Positions 36,611 to 45,470 of a stretch of 64,000 bases of DNA are shown piece after piece; the first letter of the stretch is position 1, and each line of letters opens with the position of its first letter. The stretch comes from Mucilaginibacter sp. (GTDB taxonomy: Bacteria > Bacteroidota > Bacteroidia > Sphingobacteriales > Sphingobacteriaceae), in assembly GCF_028288225.1 (NCBI RefSeq), contig NZ_JAQBOC010000041.1, forward strand, positions 1 to 64,000. The letters run 5' to 3'. The position numbers and the translations under genes are program-made. Below the pieces are notes generated by a model. The model was not told where the DNA came from, did not search any database, and saw only the letters and a program-made list of their open reading frames with translations.

Positions 36611-36921
36611 TGTATAAAGAGATAAATTTAACCTGTTTTACGCAATTCGCATCATCAGGATAAAAAGTAAAATAATAACGGCTAAACGAAATTTAATATT
36701 GAATAATGGAACTCCGTGTTTCTCTGTGCTTTCTTTGAGTGTTCCGTGGTTGAAAATAAACCACAGAGTTCGCGAAGGAGGCGCGAAGGTCACAGAGACC
36801 AACATTATTTTGAGTGTGCTTTAGATTTAAGCCTTTGATACGGCCTTTTTTTAATTATCAACTAACTCTATCAACTTAATCAACTATTCAACTGAATCTA
36901 CCTCAATCAACTAAAATTTAC
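36611..36921. repeat. Spacer before nuoH with inverted word repeats
   Basis: CTCTGTGCTTTCTTTGAGTG and TTCCGTGGTT (36722-36755) face AACCACAGAGTTCGCGAAGG and GGTCACAGAG (36766-36800), an imperfect stem with a short AT loop. After it come words CAACTAACTCTATCAACTTA (36857-36915). No gene. These precede the nuoH promoter box. Confidence 0.65.
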
Positions 36922-36929
36922 TAAGTTTG
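36922..36929 (+). promoter_or_regulatory. -7 promoter box for nuoH
   Basis: TAAGTTTG fits TAnnTTTG and ends 17 bases before the TTG start of nuoH, supporting that start and an independent promoter for nuoH-N. Confidence 0.55.
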
Positions 36930-36946
36930 CAGCTAAAGTAAAAAGG

Positions 36947-38017
36947 TTGAATTTTTATATCACATATTTTATTATTGCGATAGGACTGTTTGGTTTTTCG
37001 GCTTTATTTGCGCTGTTTGGTGTTTATGCCGAGCGTAAAGTATCAGCCTTTATCCAGGACAGGCTCGGTCCTACAGAAACGGGCAAATATGGCTCGCTGC
37101 AGACCTTTGCCGACATATTGAAAATGCTGCAAAAGGAGCTGATAACCCCGGCAGCGGCTGATAAACTTCTTTTTATTTTAGCACCTGCCATTATTTTTAT
37201 TGCGGTTTACCTGGGTTTTGCTGCCCTGCCATGGGGGCCTGGTTTAGTGCCGGCTAAGCTGAATTTAGGCTTGTACTATATTTTTGCAATTATATCTATC
37301 GAAACCCTGGGCATTTTAATGGCCGGATGGGGATCAAATAATAAATATTCCATACTGGGGGCAATGCGCTCGGCTGCGCAGATCATTTCATATGAGATCC
37401 CTGCCGGCTTTGCAATTATATCAGTAGTGATGATCGCGCAAACGTTAAACCTGCAGGATATTTCATCACAGCAAGGCATTCTCTCAACCGAGACCATAAA
37501 ATTTTCCGGCTTTTGGGATGTGACCGCCACGGGCGGCTTTTTTGCCTGGAACATTTTCCGTGCACCGCATTTGCTCATCGCTTTTGTTATTTATTTTATA
37601 GCCTCGCTTGCCGAAAGCAACCGTGCGCCATTTGATATCCCCGAAGCGGAATCTGAACTGGTTGCAGGTTTCCATACCGAGTACACCGGTTTAAGATTTG
37701 CCCTGGTTTTTTTGGCAGAATATTCCATGATGTTTTTGGTATCGATGGTGGGGGTGATATTGTTTTTAGGAGCCTGGAACACACCGTTGCCAAATATTGG
37801 CCCTGTACACCTGGCTACCTGGACTACCGGCGCTGCCTGGGGTATTTTATGGATAATTATTAAAACGCTAACTTTAGTAGGTATACAGATGTGGATAAGG
37901 TGGACATTGCCCCGTTTCAGGGTTGATCAGCTGATGGCATTGTGCTGGAAGGTATTAACGCCGCTTGCTTTTGCCTGTATGCTGATATCGGGAGTGTGGA
38001 GATTGTGGCTGATGTGA
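36947..38017 (+). CDS. nuoH: NADH-quinone oxidoreductase subunit H
   Basis: A membrane subunit of complex I at the quinone site. 356 residues from a TTG start (MNFYITYF), with eight or so membrane segments and the family motifs [17 protein letters not shown] and [20 protein letters not shown]. The TTG is favoured by the -7 box 17 bases upstream. It is the first gene of nuoH-I-J-K-L-M-N; nuoA-G are not in this window. Confidence 0.95.
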   Translation: MNFYITYFIIAIGLFGFSALFALFGVYAERKVSAFIQDRLGPTETGKYGSLQTFADILKMLQKELITPAAADKLLFILAPAIIFIAVYLGFAALPWGPGLVPAKLNLGLYYIFAIISIETLGILMAGWGSNNKYSILGAMRSAAQIISYEIPAGFAIISVVMIAQTLNLQDISSQQGILSTETIKFSGFWDVTATGGFFAWNIFRAPHLLIAFVIYFIASLAESNRAPFDIPEAESELVAGFHTEYTGLRFALVFLAEYSMMFLVSMVGVILFLGAWNTPLPNIGPVHLATWTTGAAWGILWIIIKTLTLVGIQMWIRWTLPRFRVDQLMALCWKVLTPLAFACMLISGVWRLWLM

Positions 38018-38092
38018 TTTCGGATTTCGGATGTTCGATTTCGAATTTTAAAATCAAAAAATCATGTGCCAAATAAACGGATTAATGAACTA

Positions 38093-38677
38093 ATGAACAA
38101 TATAATAAAAGGTATTACAACTACATTAAAGGGATTATCCATCACCTTAGGGCATCTTTTTGCTTCTCATAAAAAAAGGGAACTGCTGCCTGCAAGTGAT
38201 AATAATTACTTTAAGCAGCTGGAGGGTACCAATACCATACAATACCCGCATCAAAAGCTGCCTATTCCCGAAGTTGGGCGTTATCAGCTTGATGTGGAGA
38301 TGGATGATTGTATTGTGTGCGACCTTTGCGCCAAGGTTTGCCCGGTTGATTGTATCGATATTGAATCTATTAAGGCAACCGAGGCTATCGGCCAAACATC
38401 AGATGGTACCACAAAAAGGCTTTATGCTGCCAAATTTGATATTGATATGGCCAAATGCATGTATTGCGGCCTGTGTACAATTGTTTGCCCAACTGAGTGC
38501 ATTGTAATGACCAATCAATATGATAAAACAGTTTTTCAGCTGAGCGACCTTACCTATCAATTCTCAGACATGTCGCCGGAAATGGCTGCAGAAAAAAGAA
38601 AGGAATTTGATTTACAGCAGGCCGAAAGGCAGGCAGCGAAATTAGCAGCTATGCAGAAAAAGGAGGGCGGCGCATGA
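38093..38677 (+). CDS. nuoI: NADH-quinone oxidoreductase subunit I (two 4Fe-4S clusters)
   Basis: The ferredoxin-like arm subunit passing electrons to quinone. About 194 residues from ATG 38093 (MNNIIKGITTTLKGLSITLG). Two complete CxxCxxCxxxCP motifs, CIVCDLCAKVCPVDCI and CMYCGLCTIVCPTECI, bind two 4Fe-4S clusters. A GTG at 38066 would add nine residues and is less likely. It overlaps nuoJ by four bases. The spacer before it (38018-38065) has GATTTCGGATTTCGGATG words. Confidence 0.95.
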   Translation: MNNIIKGITTTLKGLSITLGHLFASHKKRELLPASDNNYFKQLEGTNTIQYPHQKLPIPEVGRYQLDVEMDDCIVCDLCAKVCPVDCIDIESIKATEAIGQTSDGTTKRLYAAKFDIDMAKCMYCGLCTIVCPTECIVMTNQYDKTVFQLSDLTYQFSDMSPEMAAEKRKEFDLQQAERQAAKLAAMQKKEGGA

Positions 38678-39222
38678 GCCTGATGCAGGTTTTATTTTAT
38701 ATGATGGCGTTTATAGCAGTTGCTTCGGCGTTGTTTGTGGCGGGTACCAGGAACCTGGTACGCTCTATTTTTATGTTTTTTATAACCCTGTTTGCATTAG
38801 CAGGTTTATATGTCCTGGCATTGGCGGATTTTGTTGCGATAACACAGATAGTGATTTATGTAGGCGGCATCCTGGTGCTCATCCTGTTCGCTTTTATGCT
38901 CTCGGGCAAAGAAACACTAAACGCAACAGGCAGGCAAAGCGATAAGTTCATCAGCATAAATAAACTGCCCGCACTGTTGTTATCCGGTCTGTTTTTGATC
39001 GTGTTGCTGAATATGATCTTTAAAATTGACGCCAATAATTTGGAATGGATAAAGAAATCAGCCATCACAAAAAATATGATCCTGCCCAATTCATCCATGA
39101 CAGAGAACGTCGGCATAAACCTTATGACAAAGTATTTGCTGCCTTTTGAAGCCATCTCTGTTTTATTGATGATAGCCTTAATAGGCGCGGCACATTTATC
39201 AAGAAAGGGGCGGGGAGCATGA
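38674..39222 (+). CDS. nuoJ: NADH-quinone oxidoreductase subunit J
   Basis: 182 residues with five membrane segments and VFVAGTRNLVRSIFMFF, ADFVAITQIVIYVGGILVL (the conserved NuoJ segment). ATGA overlaps with both nuoI and nuoK show tight translational coupling. It has the usual connecting role next to the quinone channel. Confidence 0.95.
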   Translation: MSLMQVLFYMMAFIAVASALFVAGTRNLVRSIFMFFITLFALAGLYVLALADFVAITQIVIYVGGILVLILFAFMLSGKETLNATGRQSDKFISINKLPALLLSGLFLIVLLNMIFKIDANNLEWIKKSAITKNMILPNSSMTENVGINLMTKYLLPFEAISVLLMIALIGAAHLSRKGRGA

Positions 39223-39524
39223 TCTCACTAACCGATTTTTTGATAGTAAGCGCGGTGCTGTTTTGTGTGGGTTTGTATATGATAGTATCTAAACAAAACG
39301 CCATCCAGATCTTGATTGGTATTGAGCTGATGCTTAATGCAGCCATACTAAACCTGGTAGCTTTTGGTAAATACGACCGCTTTAACAACGGCGGACAAAT
39401 GTTTGCCCTGTTTGCCATAGTGCTTGCAGCCGCAACAACTGCCGTAGCGCTGGCCATTATTTTAAATGTGTACAAGCAGTATAAAACAATTGATCCGGGT
39501 AAGATTGATAAATTGGGAGATTGA
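39219..39524 (+). CDS. nuoK: NADH-quinone oxidoreductase subunit K
   Basis: 101 residues, three membrane segments, with IGIELMLNAAILNLVAF, the conserved core carrying the glutamate important for proton pumping, and IVLAAATTAVALAIIL. It overlaps nuoJ by four bases. Normally nuoL follows at once; here a 144-base spacer with a strong inverted repeat intervenes. Confidence 0.95.
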   Translation: MISLTDFLIVSAVLFCVGLYMIVSKQNAIQILIGIELMLNAAILNLVAFGKYDRFNNGGQMFALFAIVLAAATTAVALAIILNVYKQYKTIDPGKIDKLGD

Positions 39525-39529
39525 TACAC

Positions 39530-39652
39530 GTAGAGACGCAATACTTTGCGTCTCATGCTTTGCGTCTCATGCAGGATGTTAATTTTGAAAAAATAATAAA
39601 TCTACAAGGATTTAAAAACACAAATCAGAGACACAAAGTATTGTGTCTCTAC
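39530..39652. repeat. 25-bp inverted repeat between nuoK and nuoL
   Basis: Arms at 39530-39554 and 39628-39652 match as reverse complements at 23 of 25 positions (GTAGAGACGCAATACTTTGC then GTCTC). A direct repeat TTTGCGTCTCATGC occurs twice at 39545-39572. It lies inside an operon that is usually continuous. Confidence 0.9.
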
Positions 39653-39667
39653 GGAAAATAATATAAA

Positions 39668-41731
39668 TTGGATAACTTTCTACAAGCCATAGACACCCTT
39701 ACCATAAAATTCACCCTCGCGGCAGTGTTGCTGCCACTGCTTGCCTTTATAATTAATTTAGCTATCCCCGGTAAAAACAATAAAATAACCGGCTGGATCT
39801 CTACTACGGCAATATTAGCAAGTACTGTTTTATCGGTGTTTGTGTTTTCAAGAATTTGGAACGGTCACCAGGTTCATCAGTTGTTGCCCTGGTTTATTAT
39901 TGGTGATACCAAAATATATGCGGGCATTTTACTGAATAACCTTTCGGTGTTAATGCTGCTGCTGGTTAACCTGATTGCCCTGCCGGTTCATCTCTACTCT
40001 ACTGCTTATATGAGGAATGACGAGGGCTATAATCGTTATTTCGCTTACTTAAGCTTGTTTTGTTTCAGTATGCTGGCATTGGTTGTAGCAGATAACCTTG
40101 TGCTGTTCTATATTTTTTGGGAGCTGGTTGGCTTTTCATCTTACCTGCTTATCGGTTTTTGGTTTACACGATATAAGGCTGTGCTGGCTAACAAAAAAGC
40201 TTTTATTATGAACCGGGTAGGGGATATAGGTTTGCTGACCGCTATTATTATCCTGTTTACGCAGTTCCATACTTTTGATATAGATACGCTTTTTGCAGGA
40301 ACAAAAGCTATTGCCCAACCAATTATCAAAAGTGGTTTGTGGATGGGCTTATCAGGCAATATGCCTTCCATTTGGCAATACATCGCTTGCGGAGGCATCT
40401 TTTTAGCTGTAGCTGCAAAATCCGCACAATTCCCGCTCCATACCTGGCTGCCTGATGCAATGGAAGGGCCAACTTCTATATCAGCATTGATCCATGCGGC
40501 TACTATGGTGGCTGCGGGTGTGTTTTTATTGGGCAGGGTTTATCCAATGTTTAACGATACGGAGTTAACCATCCTTGCTGTAATAGGCTGCTTTACCGCT
40601 TTTATGGCGGCAACCATCGCGCTTACGCAAAACGATTTGAAACGCATCCTGGCATATTCGACCATATCACAACTGGGTTATATGATAATGGCTATGGGGA
40701 TAGGCGCTTATTCATCATCGCTGTTTCACCTGGTTACGCATGCTTTTTTTAAATGTTTGTTGTTTTTGGTGGCCGGGATAGTGATCCATCAGATGGCACA
40801 TATCAGGGATGATAACGAACTCAATATCGACCCGCAAAGTATTTTAAATATGGGCGGACTGCGCAAAAAAATGCCGCTTACTTTTATTACAGCCTTAATT
40901 GGCGGGTTGGCGCTTATCGGCTTGCCATTTACATCAGGCTATCTATCAAAAGATGGCATTTTGATCCAGGCATTTCAATGGACGGAGGGGAAAAGTGCCA
41001 TCTATGTGCTTATCCCGGCATTTGCACTGCTTACTACCTGGCTCACTGCTTTTTATGTAACCCGGCTAATTGTAAAAGTGTTTTTTGGCGATCTAAGATT
41101 ATTAGAAACCTACCCTGCTGCTAAATTGCATATAAAGGATGGCGGATGGCAATATACGGTACCCCTAATAATATTGGCTGTTGGCAGCTTGTTTCCCTTT
41201 TTCTCGTTAAACCCGTTGTCGTATGAGCAATCGTGGTTATTTAAAGCGCTGTCACCAGTTGGTAGCACTGTACAAGGAAGCGTATTTCATGTTATTGTTC
41301 CGGTGGGTATAAACATTTTAAGCGTATTGGTTATTTATGGCGCTTATATAATTTATGCCCGGCTAAAGGTAAATCCATTTTCACCAGCCGGGGCATTATG
41401 GCGCTTATCATTTAACGAATGGTATTTTGATAGATTTTATAATAAGTACATTGTAAAACCTATAATGGCCCTATGCCGTGGTGTTTTCCGGTTTGACAGA
41501 AGGGTTATCGATACCTTTATCCACGCAATTGCATATACGGGCATGGCATTGGCAAAACTTGCTGCCTGGACAGATCAGTATATAATTGATGGCTTTTTAT
41601 ATTTGGTAACAGGTATAGTTAAAGCCATTGGTAACTTTGCACGCAGGTTCCAGGCTGGTAAGGTGCAGTATTATTTATACAGCATGCTGGTTGTTATTTT
41701 GGTTATATTCCTTTTAAAAACATTGATATGA
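39668..41731 (+). CDS. nuoL: NADH-quinone oxidoreductase subunit L
   Basis: The largest antiporter-like proton-pumping subunit, 687 residues, about 16 membrane segments. FPLHTWLPDAMEGPTSISAL and IHAATMVAAGVFLLGR are the conserved core; the C-terminus includes the long horizontal helix region. The start is TTG at 39668 (MDNFLQAI); no ATG is close in frame with a better context. nuoM follows after 121 bases. Confidence 0.95.
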   Translation: MDNFLQAIDTLTIKFTLAAVLLPLLAFIINLAIPGKNNKITGWISTTAILASTVLSVFVFSRIWNGHQVHQLLPWFIIGDTKIYAGILLNNLSVLMLLLVNLIALPVHLYSTAYMRNDEGYNRYFAYLSLFCFSMLALVVADNLVLFYIFWELVGFSSYLLIGFWFTRYKAVLANKKAFIMNRVGDIGLLTAIIILFTQFHTFDIDTLFAGTKAIAQPIIKSGLWMGLSGNMPSIWQYIACGGIFLAVAAKSAQFPLHTWLPDAMEGPTSISALIHAATMVAAGVFLLGRVYPMFNDTELTILAVIGCFTAFMAATIALTQNDLKRILAYSTISQLGYMIMAMGIGAYSSSLFHLVTHAFFKCLLFLVAGIVIHQMAHIRDDNELNIDPQSILNMGGLRKKMPLTFITALIGGLALIGLPFTSGYLSKDGILIQAFQWTEGKSAIYVLIPAFALLTTWLTAFYVTRLIVKVFFGDLRLLETYPAAKLHIKDGGWQYTVPLIILAVGSLFPFFSLNPLSYEQSWLFKALSPVGSTVQGSVFHVIVPVGINILSVLVIYGAYIIYARLKVNPFSPAGALWRLSFNEWYFDRFYNKYIVKPIMALCRGVFRFDRRVIDTFIHAIAYTGMALAKLAAWTDQYIIDGFLYLVTGIVKAIGNFARRFQAGKVQYYLYSMLVVILVIFLLKTLI

Positions 41732-41732
41732 G

Positions 41733-41850
41733 TATAGGTGAAAGGTTAAAGGTGAAAGGCGAAAGGTTAGTGATTTGTACAATTATCGCTGGTTTTAAGG
41801 TTTCTGTCTTTTTTCTTGATTCTTGCTTCCTGGCTCTTAATTCTTCTATC
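41733..41850. repeat. Word repeats between nuoL and nuoM
   Basis: Near-tandem GTGAAAGGTTAAAGGTGAAA and GCGAAAGGTTAG (41735-41770) are followed, before nuoM, by TTCTTGATTCTTGCTTCCTG and CTCTTAATTCTTCTATC (41812-41850). The words do not pair well, unlike other spacers. Confidence 0.55.
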
Positions 41851-41852
41851 TC

Positions 41853-43457
41853 ATGAACATCCTAACCCTCCTCATATTTACGCCTATCCTGTTTGGACTT
41901 ATAATTGCGCTGCTGCCTTCGGCATGGCGAAGCAGTTTTAAGTTTATAACCCTGCTGGCTACGCTGGTACAACTGGGCATGAGTATCTGGATCTATTGCA
42001 ACTTTAAAACAGGCGTATCATTTGCAGGGATTAACCACGAGAGCCAGTTTCAGTTTTTGCAAAAGCTGCCCTGGATCAACCTCGACCTGGGCACATTGGG
42101 TAAAATGCAGATCGATTATTTTGTGGGGATCGATGGCCTTTCCATAACGCTGCTGGTAATGACCTCCTTTGTGCTGGTTATTGCAGCCCTGGCATCATGG
42201 GAGATAAAAAGCAATTTAAAAGGATTTTTTGTGCTGTTCCTGATACTGGATATGGCCGTAATAGGTGTTTTCTGCTCACTTGATTTCTTCCTGTTCTATA
42301 TTTTTTATGAGCTGATGCTGTTGCCGCTATATTTTCTGATAGGGATGTGGGGCGGCGCAAGGCGCGAGTATGCAGCTATAAAATTCTTCCTTTACACCTT
42401 GTTCGGCTCAGTATTTATGCTGCTGGTTATGATAGGCCTTTACCTGTCGGTTACAGACCCTGCAACAGGTAATCATACATTCAACATCATCCAGATGATG
42501 AACCCGGCAAATTATCAGGCCGGCTCAGTATTTTCGGTTTTAAGCCATCAAACTGTTTTTGGTATGCCGGCCCGTACCGTAGGTTTTGTAATATTATTTA
42601 TCGCCTTCGCTATTAAAGTACCCGTTGTGCCCTTGCATACCTGGCTGCCCGATGCCCACGTTGAAGCGCCAACACCTGTTTCAATTATCCTGGCGGGGGT
42701 CTTATTAAAAGTAGGCGGATATGGCATCATTAGGATCTGCGTAGGCATCTTCCCTGAGATTGCGCATGCCAATACTTACTGGCTTGGTTTGCTGGGTGTA
42801 ATATCCATAATATACGGCGCACTAAACGCCCTGGCCCAGCAGGACCTGAAAAGGCTGATCGCATATTCGTCCGTATCGCACATGGGGTTTGTTTTGCTGG
42901 GGATAGCCTCGTTAACAACCGAAGGGTTAAGCGGTGCGGTAATGCAAATGGTTAGTCACGGGTTTTTATCAACCATGCTGTTCTTTTTGGCAGGTGTTAT
43001 TTACAATAGGGTACATGACCGGGGCATTACTCATTTCCGCGGACTTGCCACTATTATGCCAAAATATACTGCCTTTGTAATGGTTGCTTTTTTTGCCTCA
43101 TTGGGTTTGCCTGGCTTCTCGGCATTTATAGGCGAGGCATTCGCGCTTACCGGGGCATTTAAATCAGCATCGGTAAATGGCGCATTGCCCTACTGGATGG
43201 CTATATGCGGTTCGATTGGGATCCTGTTAGGAGCCGCCTATTTTTTATGGACCCTGCAGCGCATGTTCTTCGGTCCGGTAAATTTAAAAGGCGGCTCGGT
43301 ATGGAAAACAGCCCTGACCGATCTTAACTTTCACGAAAAAATAACATTACTGCCACTGGCGCTTTTGGTATTAGTTTTAGGATTAATGCCATCGCTAGTG
43401 TTTGATAAGATCAATGATTCGGTAGTTACATTTATACAGTTCTTACAGCTAAAATAA
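41853..43457 (+). CDS. nuoM: NADH-quinone oxidoreductase subunit M
   Basis: Antiporter-like membrane subunit of 534 residues. Motifs LFYIFYELMLLPLYFLIGMW (Glu in the membrane), VPLHTWLPDAHVEAPTPVS and LIAYSSVSHMGFVLLGIA are all present. nuoN starts 13 bases after its stop, so the two genes are probably co-transcribed. Confidence 0.95.
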   Translation: MNILTLLIFTPILFGLIIALLPSAWRSSFKFITLLATLVQLGMSIWIYCNFKTGVSFAGINHESQFQFLQKLPWINLDLGTLGKMQIDYFVGIDGLSITLLVMTSFVLVIAALASWEIKSNLKGFFVLFLILDMAVIGVFCSLDFFLFYIFYELMLLPLYFLIGMWGGARREYAAIKFFLYTLFGSVFMLLVMIGLYLSVTDPATGNHTFNIIQMMNPANYQAGSVFSVLSHQTVFGMPARTVGFVILFIAFAIKVPVVPLHTWLPDAHVEAPTPVSIILAGVLLKVGGYGIIRICVGIFPEIAHANTYWLGLLGVISIIYGALNALAQQDLKRLIAYSSVSHMGFVLLGIASLTTEGLSGAVMQMVSHGFLSTMLFFLAGVIYNRVHDRGITHFRGLATIMPKYTAFVMVAFFASLGLPGFSAFIGEAFALTGAFKSASVNGALPYWMAICGSIGILLGAAYFLWTLQRMFFGPVNLKGGSVWKTALTDLNFHEKITLLPLALLVLVLGLMPSLVFDKINDSVVTFIQFLQLK

Positions 43458-43470
43458 ATATCTGTGTTTT

Positions 43471-44982
43471 ATGCACGATCTGATACCATTTATACCAGGC
43501 TCTGTTTCTACTGTTTTAGGCAGCATTCCTTATTTTTTGCCCGAAATTTATTTAACCATATTATTTATACTGGTATTGGTAACAGACCTGCTGTTTGGCC
43601 GCAACTCTGAAAAATTATGCAGGATAATTGCCTGTGCCGGAATTTTGCTGGTGATCCATAAGGATTACCAGCAAATTCAGCTGTTATTTGTAAGCGGACG
43701 TGTAAACGGCATGTTTTTGTTCGATGAAATGCTGCTGCTTAACCGCATAGCTATCAATTTTAAATTTATTATTGATGCGCTGGCATTTATCCTGTTACTT
43801 TATTTTGAGTGGGACAACCGCTTAAAGGCCCATCGCAAAGGGCTGTCTGATCTGTATTCTGTAGTTATAGGGTCGGTATTAGGCTTGCACCTTATGGTTA
43901 TGGCAGTAAACCTGCTATCTATTTACCTGGCTATTGAGATGGTATCCATTGCTTCCTACCTGATGGTAGCCTACCGCTCTGAAAATGCAACCAGCACCGA
44001 GGCTGGATTAAAATACGTATTGTTTGGGGCAGCATCCTCCGCATTGATGCTGTACGGGATCTCGCTGCTATATGGCTTTAGCGGCTCGCTCAACTTATTT
44101 ACCGGTAACTTACTCCCGGGATTGATTCAGGCTAACCCGCTGGCAGTTTCATTTGCTTTGGTATTGGTGCTGATAGGAATAGGATTCAAATTATCATTTG
44201 TACCTGTTCATTTTTGGGTGCCCGATGTATATGAGGGTGCATCAACCCCGGTAACGGCATGGCTGTCAACTTTGCCAAAAATTGCAGCTTTTGCATTGCT
44301 CATCAACTTTTTAAGGCCTTTTATCTTTTATACAAAATGGAATGCCTTTGATTTTAGGCTGATTTTAAGCATAGCAGGCGTTATCACCATGATAGCCGGG
44401 AATTTTGCCGCCGTACTTCAGCGCAATGTTAAAAGAATGCTGGCTTACTCAAGTATTGGGCATACCGGGTTTGCGTTAATGGCAATTGCAACCTATACGT
44501 CCGCAGGTATATCTGCTTTAACGTATTATTTGGCGGTATATGGCATAGCTAATATTGGCGCTCTGGCGCTGGCCACCTATTTTGCCAATGCTTTGGATGC
44601 TGATGACCTGGATAGCTATAAGGGCCTTGGTCATAAATATCCGGCAGCCTCCATTTGCTTTGTTATAGTGCTAATATCATTAACCGGGTTGCCGGTAAGC
44701 GCAGGGTTCGCCGGGAAGGTGCTGGTGTTTTCAGCAGTATATGGTGTTTACCAGCAGGGTCATAATATTTGGTTGTTAATATTGATGATAACCGGTGCCT
44801 TAACAACAGTAGTATCGCTGTTTTACTATATAAAAATCCCTCTGAATTTATTCCTGAAAAGAACTGAATTTGTTAAAAATACACTTGTTAAATCTCGAAA
44901 TGTTATCATTTTGTGTGTAATTATATCATTTTTGGTGATTTTACTAGGGATATGGCCAGGTTTGCTATTCAGAATCCTTTAA
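43471..44982 (+). CDS. nuoN: NADH-quinone oxidoreductase subunit N
   Basis: Last proton-pumping subunit, 503 residues, about 14 membrane segments. The motifs YLAIEMVSIASYLMVA, VPVHFWVPDVYEGASTPVTA and MLAYSSIGHTGFALMAI are conserved. The gene ends the nuoH-N run. A terminator-like hairpin lies 168 bases downstream, so the end of the transcript is probably near 45180. Confidence 0.94.
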   Translation: MHDLIPFIPGSVSTVLGSIPYFLPEIYLTILFILVLVTDLLFGRNSEKLCRIIACAGILLVIHKDYQQIQLLFVSGRVNGMFLFDEMLLLNRIAINFKFIIDALAFILLLYFEWDNRLKAHRKGLSDLYSVVIGSVLGLHLMVMAVNLLSIYLAIEMVSIASYLMVAYRSENATSTEAGLKYVLFGAASSALMLYGISLLYGFSGSLNLFTGNLLPGLIQANPLAVSFALVLVLIGIGFKLSFVPVHFWVPDVYEGASTPVTAWLSTLPKIAAFALLINFLRPFIFYTKWNAFDFRLILSIAGVITMIAGNFAAVLQRNVKRMLAYSSIGHTGFALMAIATYTSAGISALTYYLAVYGIANIGALALATYFANALDADDLDSYKGLGHKYPAASICFVIVLISLTGLPVSAGFAGKVLVFSAVYGVYQQGHNIWLLILMITGALTTVVSLFYYIKIPLNLFLKRTEFVKNTLVKSRNVIILCVIISFLVILLGIWPGLLFRIL

Positions 44983-45149
44983 AACTTATTTTTTCATATA
45001 TTTTTGAATTGAAACTATATTTTTTATTTGTTTTTATTCAAATAATATGCTACTTTCAACAACTTTTTCATGGGTACCTAAAGGCGATATGGAAAGTTAA
45101 TACCGTTTATATTTTAGACTAAATCCTTTTACAGACCTATATTATGACG
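44983..45149. other. AT-rich spacer after nuoN
   Basis: No gene: the overlapping plus-strand frame 44913-45122 begins inside nuoN and is only hydrophobic AT-rich DNA. Nothing else can be assigned. Confidence 0.4.
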
Positions 45150-45184
45150 AGCCTGGTTTCCAATGACCGGGCTTTCTTTTTTAT
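45150..45184 (+). terminator. Intrinsic terminator between nuoN and amt
   Basis: Stem AGCCTGGT / ACCGGGCT (8 bp with one G-T pair, loop TTCCAATG) followed by TTCTTTTTTAT. Confidence 0.85.
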
Positions 45185-45470
45185 AAGCTTTTTTATTTTT
45201 CCCTAAATGGTAGTGGAATTTTTATAAAAATACACCCAATAAACATTGTCAAAAATTAATTTCCGGCTTTATAATAGTTTCAAATTATCAATCTGTTATT
45301 AATTAAAGGTTTTTTTAATATCGATGTATTAAAATTATAATTTTTGACATGTAAATATATAAAAATGTTAAATTTTACCCCACTTCTTTAAATATTTAAC
45401 TTTTTTGTCATTTTTACAGCCATATAAACCTGCTTTCGACCTTTTATTTTTATTGATATTTAAAAACTGC
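45185..45470. other. Spacer upstream of amt
   Basis: Strongly AT-rich. No convincing TAnnTTTG box was found. This is the likely place for nitrogen-responsive control of amt, but I see no defined site. Confidence 0.35.

Noticed and set aside
44913..45122. Frame overlapping the end of nuoN
   Set aside because: It starts inside nuoN in another frame and is only AT-rich hydrophobic sequence.
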